Of a stretch of DNA of 64,000 bases, positions 24,678 to 34,061 are shown piece after piece (the first letter of the stretch is position 1; each line of letters opens with the position of its first letter). A program made the position numbers and the translations under genes. Under the pieces are notes generated by a model. It was not told the DNA's origin. It made no database searches and was given only the letters and a program-made list of their open reading frames with translations. The stretch lies in the NCBI RefSeq assembly GCF_012034175.1, contig NZ_JAATEJ010000011.1, forward strand, positions 1 through 64,000. The letters run 5' to 3'. Origin of the DNA: Actinacidiphila epipremni (GTDB lineage Bacteria > Actinomycetota > Actinomycetes > Streptomycetales > Streptomycetaceae).

Positions 24678-25724
24678 CTACCCGGCGGCGGGCTTGCCCG
24701 CGGGCTCGGCGGCGTCGTCCTCCAACGGCTCGGCCGACTCGGCCGGCTCGTCGGCGAGCGCTGCGGCGTCCGGTGCGGCAGCCGGCTCGGCGCCCTCTTC
24801 GGCCTGCTCAGCGGCGTCGTCCGCGCCGGCACGGGCGGTCCCGTCGGCGTTCTCGGCGGCTCCTTCGGCGGTCTCGGCAGCCCCGTCGGCGGCGACCGCG
24901 GCAACCGGCTCCACCGTCTGCTCACGCCCCGGGTACAGCCGCTGGGAGAGCACGAGATAGGCCACGGCGGCGGCGAAGACCAGGATCGCTGTCCAGTCGT
25001 TGAGACGCATGCCCAGGATGTGGTGGGCGTAGTCGACGCGCATGTGCTCGATCCAGAACCGGCCCACCGTGTACGCGGCCACGTACAGCGCGAAGGCCCG
25101 GCCGTGGCCCAGCTTGAAGCGGCGGTCGGCCCAGATCACCAGCAGCGCGACGCCGACGCACCACAGCGACTCGTACAGGAACGTCGGGTGGTACGTGGCC
25201 AGGTCCGGCGTGGCGTCGGGGCGGTGGTCCACGTCGATCTTCAGGCCCCACGGCAGCGTGGTGGGCCGGCCGTACAGCTCCTGGTTGAACCAGTTCCCCC
25301 AGCGGCCCACGGCCTGCGCGAAGGCGATGCCCGGGGCGATGGCGTCGGCGTAGGCCGGCAGCGCGATGCCGCGGCGGCGGCAGCCGATCCAGGCGCCCAG
25401 CGCGCCCATGGCGATGGCGCCCCAGATGCCGAGGCCGCCCTGCCACACCTTGAAGGCGTCGACCCAGTCCTTGCCGTCGGTGAAGTACAGCTCGTAATCG
25501 GTGATCACGTGGTACAGACGGCCGCCGATCAGGCCGAAGGGCACCGCCCACACGGCGATGTCGGCGACCGTGCCGGCCGTGCCACCGCGGGCGATCCAGC
25601 GCTTGTTGCCGTACCAGACGGCGATGAAGACGCCCACGATGATGCAGAACGCGTAGCCGCGCAGCGGGATCGGTCCGAGGTGGACGACGCCGTGCGAGGG
25701 GCTGGGGATGAATGCGAGTTCCAT
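24678..25724 (-). CDS. lgt: Prolipoprotein diacylglyceryl transferase
   Basis: 348-residue membrane enzyme that adds diacylglycerol to the lipobox cysteine of prolipoproteins. The signature GRWGNWFNQELYGRP and WQGGLGIWGAI are present, with about seven hydrophobic segments up to residue 275. The last 75 residues form a cytoplasmic-type tail rich in Ala, Glu and Asp, a frequent but poorly understood feature of actinomycete Lgt. Start ATG 25722-25724. LivK in this window is a plausible substrate. Confidence 0.96.
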   Translation of the reverse strand: MELAFIPSPSHGVVHLGPIPLRGYAFCIIVGVFIAVWYGNKRWIARGGTAGTVADIAVWAVPFGLIGGRLYHVITDYELYFTDGKDWVDAFKVWQGGLGIWGAIAMGALGAWIGCRRRGIALPAYADAIAPGIAFAQAVGRWGNWFNQELYGRPTTLPWGLKIDVDHRPDATPDLATYHPTFLYESLWCVGVALLVIWADRRFKLGHGRAFALYVAAYTVGRFWIEHMRVDYAHHILGMRLNDWTAILVFAAAVAYLVLSQRLYPGREQTVEPVAAVAADGAAETAEGAAENADGTARAGADDAAEQAEEGAEPAAAPDAAALADEPAESAEPLEDDAAEPAGKPAAG

Positions 25725-25831
25725 GGCAATGTCCGACGCTACCGTGCCGGGGCGGTACGCGGCAGCCCGCCCGGCTACGTATGGATAACGGCCGGGCGTG
25801 CCGCGCGGGTGTCAGGACGACGGGGTGCGGG

Positions 25832-26647
25832 TCAGGACGAGGGGGTGGCGGTGGCCGTGCCGGGCTGCTTGCCCTTGTTGGCGGCGGTGACCATCGCCTT
25901 GAGGCTGTCGGGGGTGAGCGCCGGGCTGGTGCCGTAGATGCTCTTGCCGTTCAGCAGCACGGTCGGGGTGGCGTTGAAGCCGGAGTTGCCGAACGCCTGG
26001 TTGGACTTGCGCACCCAGTCGTTGTGCGTGCCGTCCTCGACACAGCGGGTGAAGGCCGGCGTCTTGAGGTCCGGCACCTTGTCGGCGAGGTCGAGCAGGG
26101 TGTCCTTGTCGCCGAACTTGTCGTCCTGCTCGTCGGGCTGGTTGGCGTAGAGCACGTCGTGGTAGGCGCGGAACTTCCCGGCGTCCTGGGCGCACGCGGC
26201 GGCGTTCGCGGCGTTGAGCGAGCCGCTGCCGCCGAGATTGCCGTCGATCAGCGTCACCAGGTGGTATTCGGTGCGGATCTGCCCGCTGTCCTCCAGGGAG
26301 TGGATGGTGGGCGTGAACTGCTTCTCGAACGCGTCGCAGGCCGGGCAGCGGAAGTCCTCGTAGATCGTCAGGACCGAGGGCGCGTCGGCGGCGCCGACCG
26401 GGATCACCAGGCTGTCCTTGCCGGTGGCGCCGGTGGGCGCGGCGGCCGGGTTGGCCGAGCCGCCGGTGCCGCGGGTGCTGTGGTCGACGGTCACCACGCC
26501 GATCACCGCCGCGATGCCCAGCACGCCGGCCACCACGCCCGCCGCGATCAGGGCCCGGTTGCGCCGCCGGCGGGCCTGCTCCCGGGCGCGCTGCTCGCGC
26601 AGCGCCTCGCGGGCGTTGCGTTTTCCGTCTCGATTGCGTTCACTCAC
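25832..26647 (-). CDS. Membrane-anchored thioredoxin-fold protein (DsbA-like, CPAC)
   Basis: 271-residue protein with a strongly basic cytoplasmic N-terminus (RNAREALREQRAREQARRRR), one membrane segment at about 31-53, a Ser/Ala/Gly linker and an extracytoplasmic thioredoxin fold. The redox motif is CPAC in IYEDFRCPACDAFEKQF, and FNATPTVLLNG carries the cis-Pro loop. It probably acts in disulfide exchange of exported proteins. Start is GTG 26645-26647 with no good ribosome site; a strong hairpin ends 9 bases upstream. A direct duplication of about 20 bases spans the stop codon (25812-25850). A CPYC paralogue lies at 59353-60153. Confidence 0.85.
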   Translation of the reverse strand: MSERNRDGKRNAREALREQRAREQARRRRNRALIAAGVVAGVLGIAAVIGVVTVDHSTRGTGGSANPAAAPTGATGKDSLVIPVGAADAPSVLTIYEDFRCPACDAFEKQFTPTIHSLEDSGQIRTEYHLVTLIDGNLGGSGSLNAANAAACAQDAGKFRAYHDVLYANQPDEQDDKFGDKDTLLDLADKVPDLKTPAFTRCVEDGTHNDWVRKSNQAFGNSGFNATPTVLLNGKSIYGTSPALTPDSLKAMVTAANKGKQPGTATATPSS

Positions 26648-26656
26648 GCCCAGCGC

Positions 26657-26695
26657 AACGGCGGGGGGATGCGCTCAGCGCCTCCCCCCGCCGTT
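26657..26695. terminator. 13-bp hairpin between trpA and the thioredoxin-fold gene
   Basis: Perfect arms 26657-26669 and 26683-26695 with a 13-base loop that can itself pair. A T5 run follows on the plus strand, but the flanking genes run on the minus strand, where the hairpin begins 73 bases after trpA and stops 9 bases before the GTG of the next gene. It may end the trp transcript or hold back translation of the thioredoxin gene. Confidence 0.7.
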
Positions 26696-26767
26696 TTTCG
26701 CCCTCGGGAGTGACAAGATCCGCTCCCACGGGTGACCGGCGTCACCCGGCTGCCGCACGGCCGGGCG

Positions 26768-27582
26768 TCAGGCCCGCTTGCGTACCCCCTCGGCCAGCTC
26801 GGCGGCCAGCGCCCGCACCGCGGCGAGCCCGGCGGCCTCGTCGCCGGCGGCGTCCAGCAGCCGCTTGACGAAGGCCGAGCCGACGATCACGCCGTCCGCG
26901 AAGCCCGCGACCTCGGCGGCCTGCGCCGCGTTGGACACCCCGAGGCCGACGCACACCGGCAGGTCCGTGCCGGCCTTGGTCCGGCGTACGAGGTCGGCCG
27001 CCTGCTCGCCGACGCTGGCGCGGGTGCCGGTCACGCCCATCAGGGAGGCGGCGTAGACGAAGCCGGAGCCGGCCGCGGTGATCCGGGCCAGCCGCTCGTC
27101 CCGGCTGGAGGGGGCGACGACGAAGACGGTGGCCAGGCCGTGCTCGCCGGCCGCCGCCCGCCATGCCTCGGACTCCTCGACCGGCAGGTCGGGCAGGATG
27201 CAGCCGGCGCCGCCCGCCTGCGCCAGTTCCGCGGCGAAGCGCGCGACGCCGTAGCGGTCGACAGGGTTCCAGTACGTCATGACCAGCACCGGCTTGCCCG
27301 TGGCCTGGTGCGCCTCGCGTACCGTCCGCAGCACGTCGGCGATCCGGACGCCGCCGCGCAGCGCGATGTCGTCGGCGGTCTGGATGACCGGCCCGTCGAG
27401 CACCGGGTCGCTGTGCGGCAGGCCCACCTCGACGACGTCGGCGCCGCCGTCGAAGGCGGCCTTGACGGCCTCGATGCCGCCCTCGACGGTCGGGAAGCCG
27501 GCCGGGAGGTAGGCGATGAGGGCGGCGCGGTCCTCGGCCCTGGCGGCGGCGAGGGTGTCGCTCAGCAGTTGGATGTTCCCGC

Positions 27583-27586
<4 letters not shown>
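26768..27586 (-). CDS. trpA: Tryptophan synthase alpha chain
   Basis: 272 residues; cleaves indole-3-glycerol phosphate to indole. Family motifs include [32 protein letters not shown] (catalytic acid region; the classical Pro-Phe-Ser-Asp is Pro-His-Ser-Asp here), [10 protein letters not shown] and [11 protein letters not shown]. The start is GTG 27584-27586, overlapping the trpB stop as GTGA. Confidence 0.97.
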
Positions 27587-28881
<1,295 letters not shown>

Positions 28882-28987
28882 GGGTGTCCCCTGGTCGGGT
28901 GTACGGACGCGGCGCGCGCGGGGCTCGACCGGCCAGGACCCGGGTCCTGGTGGCGGTGTGCCGGCCGCGCACGGGCGCGGTGAAGGG

Positions 28988-29026
28988 GCCGTACCGGTAC
29001 GGCGGAGGGCCGTACGGATACGGCGG
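28988..29026. repeat. Two palindromic 18-base direct repeats in the trpM-trpB gap
   Basis: Copies at 28988-29005 and 29009-29026 (pattern gccgtac-g-tacggcgg, 2-3 differences, 21-base period). The first contains a perfect 14-base palindrome. A separate perfect 18-base palindrome, ccaggacccgggtcctgg, lies at 28933-28950. These could be protein sites or RNA stems in front of trpB. Confidence 0.6.
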
Positions 29027-29040
29027 CGGTCAGCGGCTGC

Positions 29041-29193
29041 TCAGGCGGCTGCGCCGCGGCGCCATCGCCTGCCGTTCACCTGGCCGGGCTCGCACCCGAT
29101 GACGTACCGCACGCGCCGGCCCAGCACCCGCCGCGCGGGCGCCCTGCACCCGCGGGGGCGGCAGCCCGGTCCGAGACGCGATTCCAGCGACAC
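29041..29193 (-). CDS. trpM: TrpM/TrpX tryptophan biosynthesis modulator
   Basis: Small 50-residue basic protein found by translating the trpC-trpB gap: MSLESRLGPGC then RRVRYVIGCEPGQVNG near the C-terminus. The RYVIG-EPGQVNG core and the position between trpC and trpB match TrpM of Streptomyces coelicolor, reported to modulate tryptophan synthesis, possibly through an aminopeptidase PepA. The GTG start (29191-29193) follows AGGGTGG at 6 bases; the gene begins 27 bases after trpC. Confidence 0.85.
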   Translation of the reverse strand: MSLESRLGPGCRPRGCRAPARRVLGRRVRYVIGCEPGQVNGRRWRRGAAA

Positions 29194-29220
29194 GCCGGCC
29201 ACCCTACCGTGCGGGCGCCG

Positions 29221-30030
29221 TCAGTCGCGGCCGGGCCGCAGGGCCGGGTGGGCGCCGGCGGCGACGAGGTCGGCGACCGCGGTGCGCGGGTCCCGGCCGG
29301 TGACCAGGGACTCGCCGACCAGGACGGCGTCGGCGCCGTCGTTGGCGTACGCGATCAGGTCGTGCGGGCCGCGGACGCCGGACTCGGCGATCTTGACGAT
29401 GTGGTCGGGGATCTCCGGGGCGATCCGGCCGAAGTTGCCGCGGTCCACCTGGAGGGTCTTCAGGTCGCGCGCGTTGACGCCGATGACGCGGGCGCCGGCG
29501 TCGACCGCGCGGGCGACCTCCTCCTCGTCGTGGACCTCCACGATCGGGGTGAGGCCGATGGACTCGGCGCGCTCGATGAGCGAGACCAGCGCGGGCTGGT
29601 CGAGGGCCGACACGATGAGCAGGGCGAGGTCGGCGCCGTACGCGCGGGCCTCCCACAGCTGGTAGGCGGTGACGATGAAGTCCTTGCGCAGCACCGGGAT
29701 GTCGACCTTGCCGCGGACCGCCTCCAGGTCGGCGAGCGAGCCGCCGAACCGGCGCTGCTCGGTCAGCACGCTGATGACCGCGGCGCCGCCCGCCTCGTAG
29801 TCGGCGGCGAGCCCGGCGGGGTCGGCGATCGCGGCGAGCGCGCCCTTGGAGGGGCTGGAGCGCTTGACCTCGCAGATGACCTTGACCGCGTCGCCGCGCA
29901 GCGCCGCGACGCCGTCCTTGGCGTCCCGCGCCTTGGCGGCGCGCTCCTTGAGCTGGTCGAGGGACACGCGGGCCTGTCGCTCGGCGAGGTCGGCACGGAC
30001 TCCGTCGATGATCTCGTCGAGCACACTCAC
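29221..30030 (-). CDS. trpC: Indole-3-glycerol phosphate synthase
   Basis: 269-residue TIM-barrel enzyme that closes the indole ring. Active-site motifs are [38 protein letters not shown] and [11 protein letters not shown]. The start is GTG 30028-30030 with GGGGAG about 8 bases upstream. Followed by trpM, trpB and trpA on the same strand. Confidence 0.96.
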   Translation of the reverse strand: MSVLDEIIDGVRADLAERQARVSLDQLKERAAKARDAKDGVAALRGDAVKVICEVKRSSPSKGALAAIADPAGLAADYEAGGAAVISVLTEQRRFGGSLADLEAVRGKVDIPVLRKDFIVTAYQLWEARAYGADLALLIVSALDQPALVSLIERAESIGLTPIVEVHDEEEVARAVDAGARVIGVNARDLKTLQVDRGNFGRIAPEIPDHIVKIAESGVRGPHDLIAYANDGADAVLVGESLVTGRDPRTAVADLVAAGAHPALRPGRD

Positions 30031-30221
30031 GCGAGAGCTCCCCTTCCGGCCGGCCGTGCAGCGAAATGATCAAGCCAGTGGCGGGAACCACGGCCATGAC
30101 GATGGTATCCGGCGGGGGCGCGGCAGCCCGCATCCGGTGATCCGCGGTCCCAGTACCTGGACAATCTTGCCCCGCGGAGGGGGCGGTGTTTGGGCCCTAC
30201 TCCCGGCGTACGACCCGGGGT

Positions 30222-30899
30222 TCAGGGCGCGAGCACCGCGCCGAAGGGGAGGTTGCGCACGACGGTGAAGGCCAGCAGCAGGGCGCCCAGCGCGTAGAGC
30301 GCCGCGCGCGGCAGCGCGGGCTCGAAGCGCCGGCCGCGCAGGGTGCGGGTGAACCACACGCACCAGACGACGGCGAAGACGGCGTATCCGGCGAGGGCGG
30401 CGGCGTTGCACCCGGCGGCGGTACGCAACTGGCCGTGCGCGAGCGCGTGGGCGCCCCGCAGGCCGCCGCAGCCGGGGCAGTAGACGCCCGTGTAGTACAG
30501 CAGCGGGCACGCCGGGTAGTGACCCGGCTCATTGGGGTCCACGGCAGCGACGTAGCCGAACCCGGCGAGGACGGCGCCCAGCACGCCGAGCGGCACGGCG
30601 ACGGCCCGCAACCGCGACACGGCTGCGCCGGCGGCGGGGGGCGGGGCCGCGGCGGGCGCGGCGCCCGCGGAAGCGCCCGCGGCGGTGGCGGGGCCGGAGC
30701 CGGTGCGGGAGACCGCGGGACCGGCGGTGGCGGTGCCGTCGGCCGTTGCGGCGGGCGGCGGGGCCGCAGGGCCGGTGGTGGCTTGCGGAGGGCCGGCCGC
30801 TTCGGCGGTCGCGGCGGGCGGCGCGAGCGGGGCCGGCGCGGGTGCGGGGCCGGGGCCGGTTCCGGCGGCTGCCGCGGAGGGGGGCGGGATGGGGGGCAC
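30222..30899 (-). CDS. DUF2752 membrane protein, trp-cluster associated
   Basis: 225 residues by the chosen GTG (30897-30899). The C-terminal part is the DUF2752 domain: PLLYYTGVYCPGCGGLRGAHAL with its CPGCG motif, and three hydrophobic helices. The first 80 residues are an Ala/Pro/Gly-rich tail of uncertain reality; the frame remains open up to 31094, so the start is weakly supported (a poor GGGGTC/CAGG site precedes this GTG). It belongs with the next two membrane proteins to a set normally linked to trp genes in streptomycetes. Function unknown. Confidence 0.75.
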   Translation of the reverse strand: MPPIPPPSAAAAGTGPGPAPAPAPLAPPAATAEAAGPPQATTGPAAPPPAATADGTATAGPAVSRTGSGPATAAGASAGAAPAAAPPPAAGAAVSRLRAVAVPLGVLGAVLAGFGYVAAVDPNEPGHYPACPLLYYTGVYCPGCGGLRGAHALAHGQLRTAAGCNAAALAGYAVFAVVWCVWFTRTLRGRRFEPALPRAALYALGALLLAFTVVRNLPFGAVLAP

Positions 30900-31133
30900 G
30901 GGTTCAGCCTGACCCCGGACGCGCGGCGGCGCAGCGCGTGCACCCCTGCCGGGGTGACGGGCTGCGCCGGACGGTAGGACCCGAGGCGTACGGGCCGGGC
31001 GCACGCCGCGCGGACGGCGGGCGCGCCGCGGACGGCTCGCACCGGGCGCGCGGGCCACTGCCCGAGGACTCAGGCCGCCGGGCGGGGCATGCACCGCAGG
31101 CGGCCCGGGTCGGGCGGGCGGACCGCAGGGCGG

Positions 31134-31418
31134 TTACGCGCCGGCGTGGGCGGCGGCCTGCTCCTTTTCCTGGGCCTCCTCGCGCAGGGCGGCGCGGTCC
31201 TGGCCGGTCAGCAGGTGCGGATCGGACTTGCGGCCGAGGCCCATCGTCCGCATGATCCCGCCCACGAGCGGGCCGAGCAGGACGACGCCCATGCTGACCC
31301 AGAAGGCGACCGGCTCCGCAGCGACGATGAAACCGCCCGCGGCGCAGAAGCCGAGGAAGGAGATGATCACGCCGGTCCACGCAGCCGGGGTGTGTCCGTG
31401 GTCGTAGTGGGCCGCCAT
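31134..31418 (-). CDS. HGxxPAAW family small membrane protein
   Basis: 94 residues with the diagnostic N-terminal HGHTPAAWTGV, two membrane helices (about 15-35 and 38-58) and a charged, Ala/Glu-rich cytoplasmic tail (GRKSDPHLLTGQDRAALREE). AGGGAG lies about 8 bases before the ATG at 31416-31418. The family is actinobacterial, often beside trp genes, and of unknown function. Confidence 0.88.
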   Translation of the reverse strand: MAAHYDHGHTPAAWTGVIISFLGFCAAGGFIVAAEPVAFWVSMGVVLLGPLVGGIMRTMGLGRKSDPHLLTGQDRAALREEAQEKEQAAAHAGA

Positions 31419-31539
31419 GAAGACTCCCTAGATGCTCACATCAGGGGGCGACCTTCGCCTCCTGCTCCGCCTCCATTGTTGCGCGTCCGGCGGGCGGAAC
31501 GCGCAGCGGGGTGGACGCGGCGGGACGGGGGGTGCGCGG

Positions 31540-32412
31540 TCAGCCCGCGGCCTCGGTGGGGTCCTCGCCGCGGTCCAGGGCCTTCCACAGGTCCTCGGCC
31601 CGGTCCGGGTCGACGGCGACCGGCCGCCGGGAGGCGGCGGCGGAGGCCCGGGCCCGCTCGCGGACCGGGCGGGCGGCGCCGGGGCGGTCGTAGCGGCCGG
31701 ACATCGCGGGCCAGGCCGGGCCGTAGCGCAGCGCGAGCAGTCCGGCGGCGAGCAGCAGCAGGCCGCCGGCGGCGCACACCAGGGGCCAGCCGGTGGTGCT
31801 GACGTGCCGCGCGGTCTCGTGCGCGAGCCCGGAGGCGGAGGAGGCCGCCTCGTTCAGCGCCGCCCGGTCGCCGCGCCGGGTGAGCGCGGTGACGGTGGCG
31901 CCGAGGCCGCTGAGGGTGAGCAGCGCGGCGACCACGTACCGCCCGACCCGGCGGACGGCGAAGACGGCGACGAGCGAGGCGAGGCCGACCAGGGCGAGCG
32001 CGCCGGGCAGCGCGGTGGTGTCGCTCCCGGTGGCGTGCACCGGCAGGCTCGACTGCCCGAAGGCGGCATAGCCCCGCGCCCACGTCTTCCCGGCCGCGAC
32101 CAGCACGAGGCTCGCCCCGACGGCCCCGGCGGGCAGCGCGACCGCCAGCGTCCGCATCCCCGCCTTGCGCCGCGCGGCAGCCTCGGCACCCGGCCCCCCG
32201 GCGACCGGTGCGCCGGGGTCGGCCGCGCAGGCGCCCTGCGCGGAGCCGGACCCCCCGTCCGGCGACGCGGCGACGGCCCCCGCGGGCGCGGCCCCGGCGG
32301 CCGGCGCGTCCGCCGGCGCGGCCTCGGCGGCCGGCGCGGGCTCCGGTGTCGGCGGGGCCGGGGAGGCGGGCTGGTCCGGGGTCGGGGCGGGCTGGTGCGG
32401 GGCGGAGGTCAC
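31540..32412 (-). CDS. TIGR02234-type Trp-associated membrane protein
   Basis: 290-residue membrane protein, with four predicted helices after an Ala/Pro-rich N-terminal tail of about 85 residues. The core (AALPGALALVGLASLVAVFAV, STTGWPLVCAAGGLLLLAAG) and the C-terminal LWKALDRGEDPT fit the tryptophan-associated family. The start GTG (32410-32412) has AGGGG about 12 bases upstream, so it is only moderately secure. In related genomes it usually follows trpE directly; here the S53 peptidase gene lies between. Confidence 0.82.
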   Translation of the reverse strand: MTSAPHQPAPTPDQPASPAPPTPEPAPAAEAAPADAPAAGAAPAGAVAASPDGGSGSAQGACAADPGAPVAGGPGAEAAARRKAGMRTLAVALPAGAVGASLVLVAAGKTWARGYAAFGQSSLPVHATGSDTTALPGALALVGLASLVAVFAVRRVGRYVVAALLTLSGLGATVTALTRRGDRAALNEAASSASGLAHETARHVSTTGWPLVCAAGGLLLLAAGLLALRYGPAWPAMSGRYDRPGAARPVRERARASAAASRRPVAVDPDRAEDLWKALDRGEDPTEAAG

Positions 32413-32603
32413 GGGACCACTATCCCCTGCCGCCGCGCCGCCCCGGCGAGGGGGGCGGCCATCACGGTGCGTACCGGGTGGTCGCCGGGCGGGACGGGAC
32501 GGGCCAGGACGGACCGGCACAACCCGTATCCATGCCTGTCCGGCGGTCATGACCTGGTCAAGAATCGGTCAACTCCCGCCCCCTGAAAGGCAAAGCGGCG
32601 GCA

Positions 32604-32609
32604 TAGGTT
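32604..32609 (+). promoter_or_regulatory. Candidate -10 of the S53 peptidase gene
   Basis: TAGGTT matches the streptomycete -10 consensus TAGRRT and would put the start of transcription near 32616. The -35 match is poor. Confidence 0.3.
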
Positions 32610-32631
32610 CCCCTTCCGCCGCCCCCGCGCC

Positions 32632-33984
32632 TTGTTGACCTGCGCCGGTCACCCTACGTTCTCGGCCAGTCCCCTGCCCCCCACTCATCGCAGGGGCACC
32701 ACCCCCCCCACCCCCCCGCACGGAAGGACCCGCGGGCACATACCCCCCCACACCCCCGCCCGCCATACCTGGCCGGCCCTCGCCGCGGCGGCAGCGCTCG
32801 CCGCGACCGGGCTGGTCGCCCTCGCCCCCACCGCGGACGCCACCGCCGACGCCACGGCCACCGCCCCCGCCCACCGGCTCACCGCCGCGCGCTCCTGCGC
32901 GGTCGCCACCGTGCCCGGCGCGATGGCCTGCAAGGCGCTGAAGGTCACCAGCGGCGCCGACACCCTCGCACCCTCGGTGCGTTCCGCGCACCCGGCGGCC
33001 ATCCCGTCGGGTTACGGACCGGCCGAGCTGCGGGCCGCCTACGCCCTGCCCGACACCGGCGGCGAGGGCGCCACCGTCGCGATCGTCGACGCCTACGACA
33101 ATCCCAACGCCGAGGCGGACCTGGCCACGTACCGCGCCCAGTACGGGCTGCCGGCGTGCACCACGGACAACGGCTGCTTCCGCAAGGTCGACCAGCGCGG
33201 CGGTTCCGGCTACCCGGTGACGGACCCGGGCTGGGCCGAGGAGATCTCGCTGGACGTGGACATGGTCAGCGCGACCTGCCCGGCCTGCCACATCCTGCTC
33301 GTCGAGGCGGACACCAACCTGCTCACCGACCTCGGCGCGGCCGTCGACACCGCGGTCGCGCTCGGCGCGCGGTTCGTGTCCAACAGCTACGGCGGCGGCG
33401 AGTCCGCGGCCGACGCCGACTACGACGCCCAGTTCTTCGACCACCCGGGCGTCGCGATCACCGCCAGCTCCGGCGACGCCGGCTACGGCGTGGAGTACCC
33501 GGCCGGCTCGCAGTACGTGACGGCCGTCGGCGGTACGTCACTGCGGCCGGACGGCACCGAGCGCGGCTGGACGGACACCGTCTGGGGCGGCGCGGGCTCG
33601 GGCTGCTCGGCGTACGACCCCAAGCCCGCGTGGCAGCGGGACACCGAGTGCGCGACCCGTACCGTCGCCGACGTCTCCGCGGTGGCCGACCCGGCGACCG
33701 GGGTGGCCGTCTACGACACCTTCGGCACCGACCGCGGCTGGGAGGTCTTCGGCGGCACCAGCGCCGCGGCCCCGCTCATCGCGTCGGCGTACGCGCTGGC
33801 GGGGACGCCGGCGGAGGGCTCGTACCCGGCGTCGTACCCGTATGCGCACGGTGACGCGCTCAACGACGTGTTGACCGGCACGAACGGCGAGTGCGCCGGC
33901 TCGTACCTGTGCACGGGCGCGGTCGGCTACGACGGGCCGACCGGCGTCGGCACGCCGAACGGCCTGGCGGCCTTCACCGGCTGA
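32632..33984 (+). CDS. Secreted S53 (sedolisin-type) serine peptidase
   Basis: Up to 450 residues. A hydrophobic signal-like stretch (WPALAAAAALAATGLVALAP, about 47-66) is followed by a short prosegment and the sedolisin domain. The catalytic set is visible: E204 and D208 (WAEEISLDVDM), oxyanion D282 (SSGDAGYG) and S377 (FGGTSAAAP); GYDGPTGVGTPNG near the end resembles the calcium-binding region. The start is unresolved: the frame opens at TTG 32632 without a ribosome site, while GGAAGG at 32722-32727 is followed 12 bases later by ATA, not by ATG/GTG/TTG. Long C runs nearby could hide a frameshift. It stands alone on the plus strand between trpE and the trp-associated genes. Confidence 0.82.
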   Translation: MLTCAGHPTFSASPLPPTHRRGTTPPTPPHGRTRGHIPPHTPARHTWPALAAAAALAATGLVALAPTADATADATATAPAHRLTAARSCAVATVPGAMACKALKVTSGADTLAPSVRSAHPAAIPSGYGPAELRAAYALPDTGGEGATVAIVDAYDNPNAEADLATYRAQYGLPACTTDNGCFRKVDQRGGSGYPVTDPGWAEEISLDVDMVSATCPACHILLVEADTNLLTDLGAAVDTAVALGARFVSNSYGGGESAADADYDAQFFDHPGVAITASSGDAGYGVEYPAGSQYVTAVGGTSLRPDGTERGWTDTVWGGAGSGCSAYDPKPAWQRDTECATRTVADVSAVADPATGVAVYDTFGTDRGWEVFGGTSAAAPLIASAYALAGTPAEGSYPASYPYAHGDALNDVLTGTNGECAGSYLCTGAVGYDGPTGVGTPNGLAAFTG

Positions 33985-33994
33985 CCCGGCCGGC

Positions 33995-34029
33995 GGGGGC
34001 GGGGCGGACGTGACGGCCGCCCCGCCCCC
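33995..34029. terminator. Convergent terminator between the S53 gene and trpE
   Basis: Perfect 13-bp stem (33995-34007 with 34017-34029) around a 9-base loop, between two convergent genes. Confidence 0.75.
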
Positions 34030-34061
34030 TCAGCCCTGCCCCTTCACCCGCCCCGCCGCGT

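Noticed and set aside
28884-29102. Short plus-strand frame with [15 protein letters not shown]
   Set aside because: No ribosome site, antisense to the trpM-trpB leader, and explained by the palindromic repeats.
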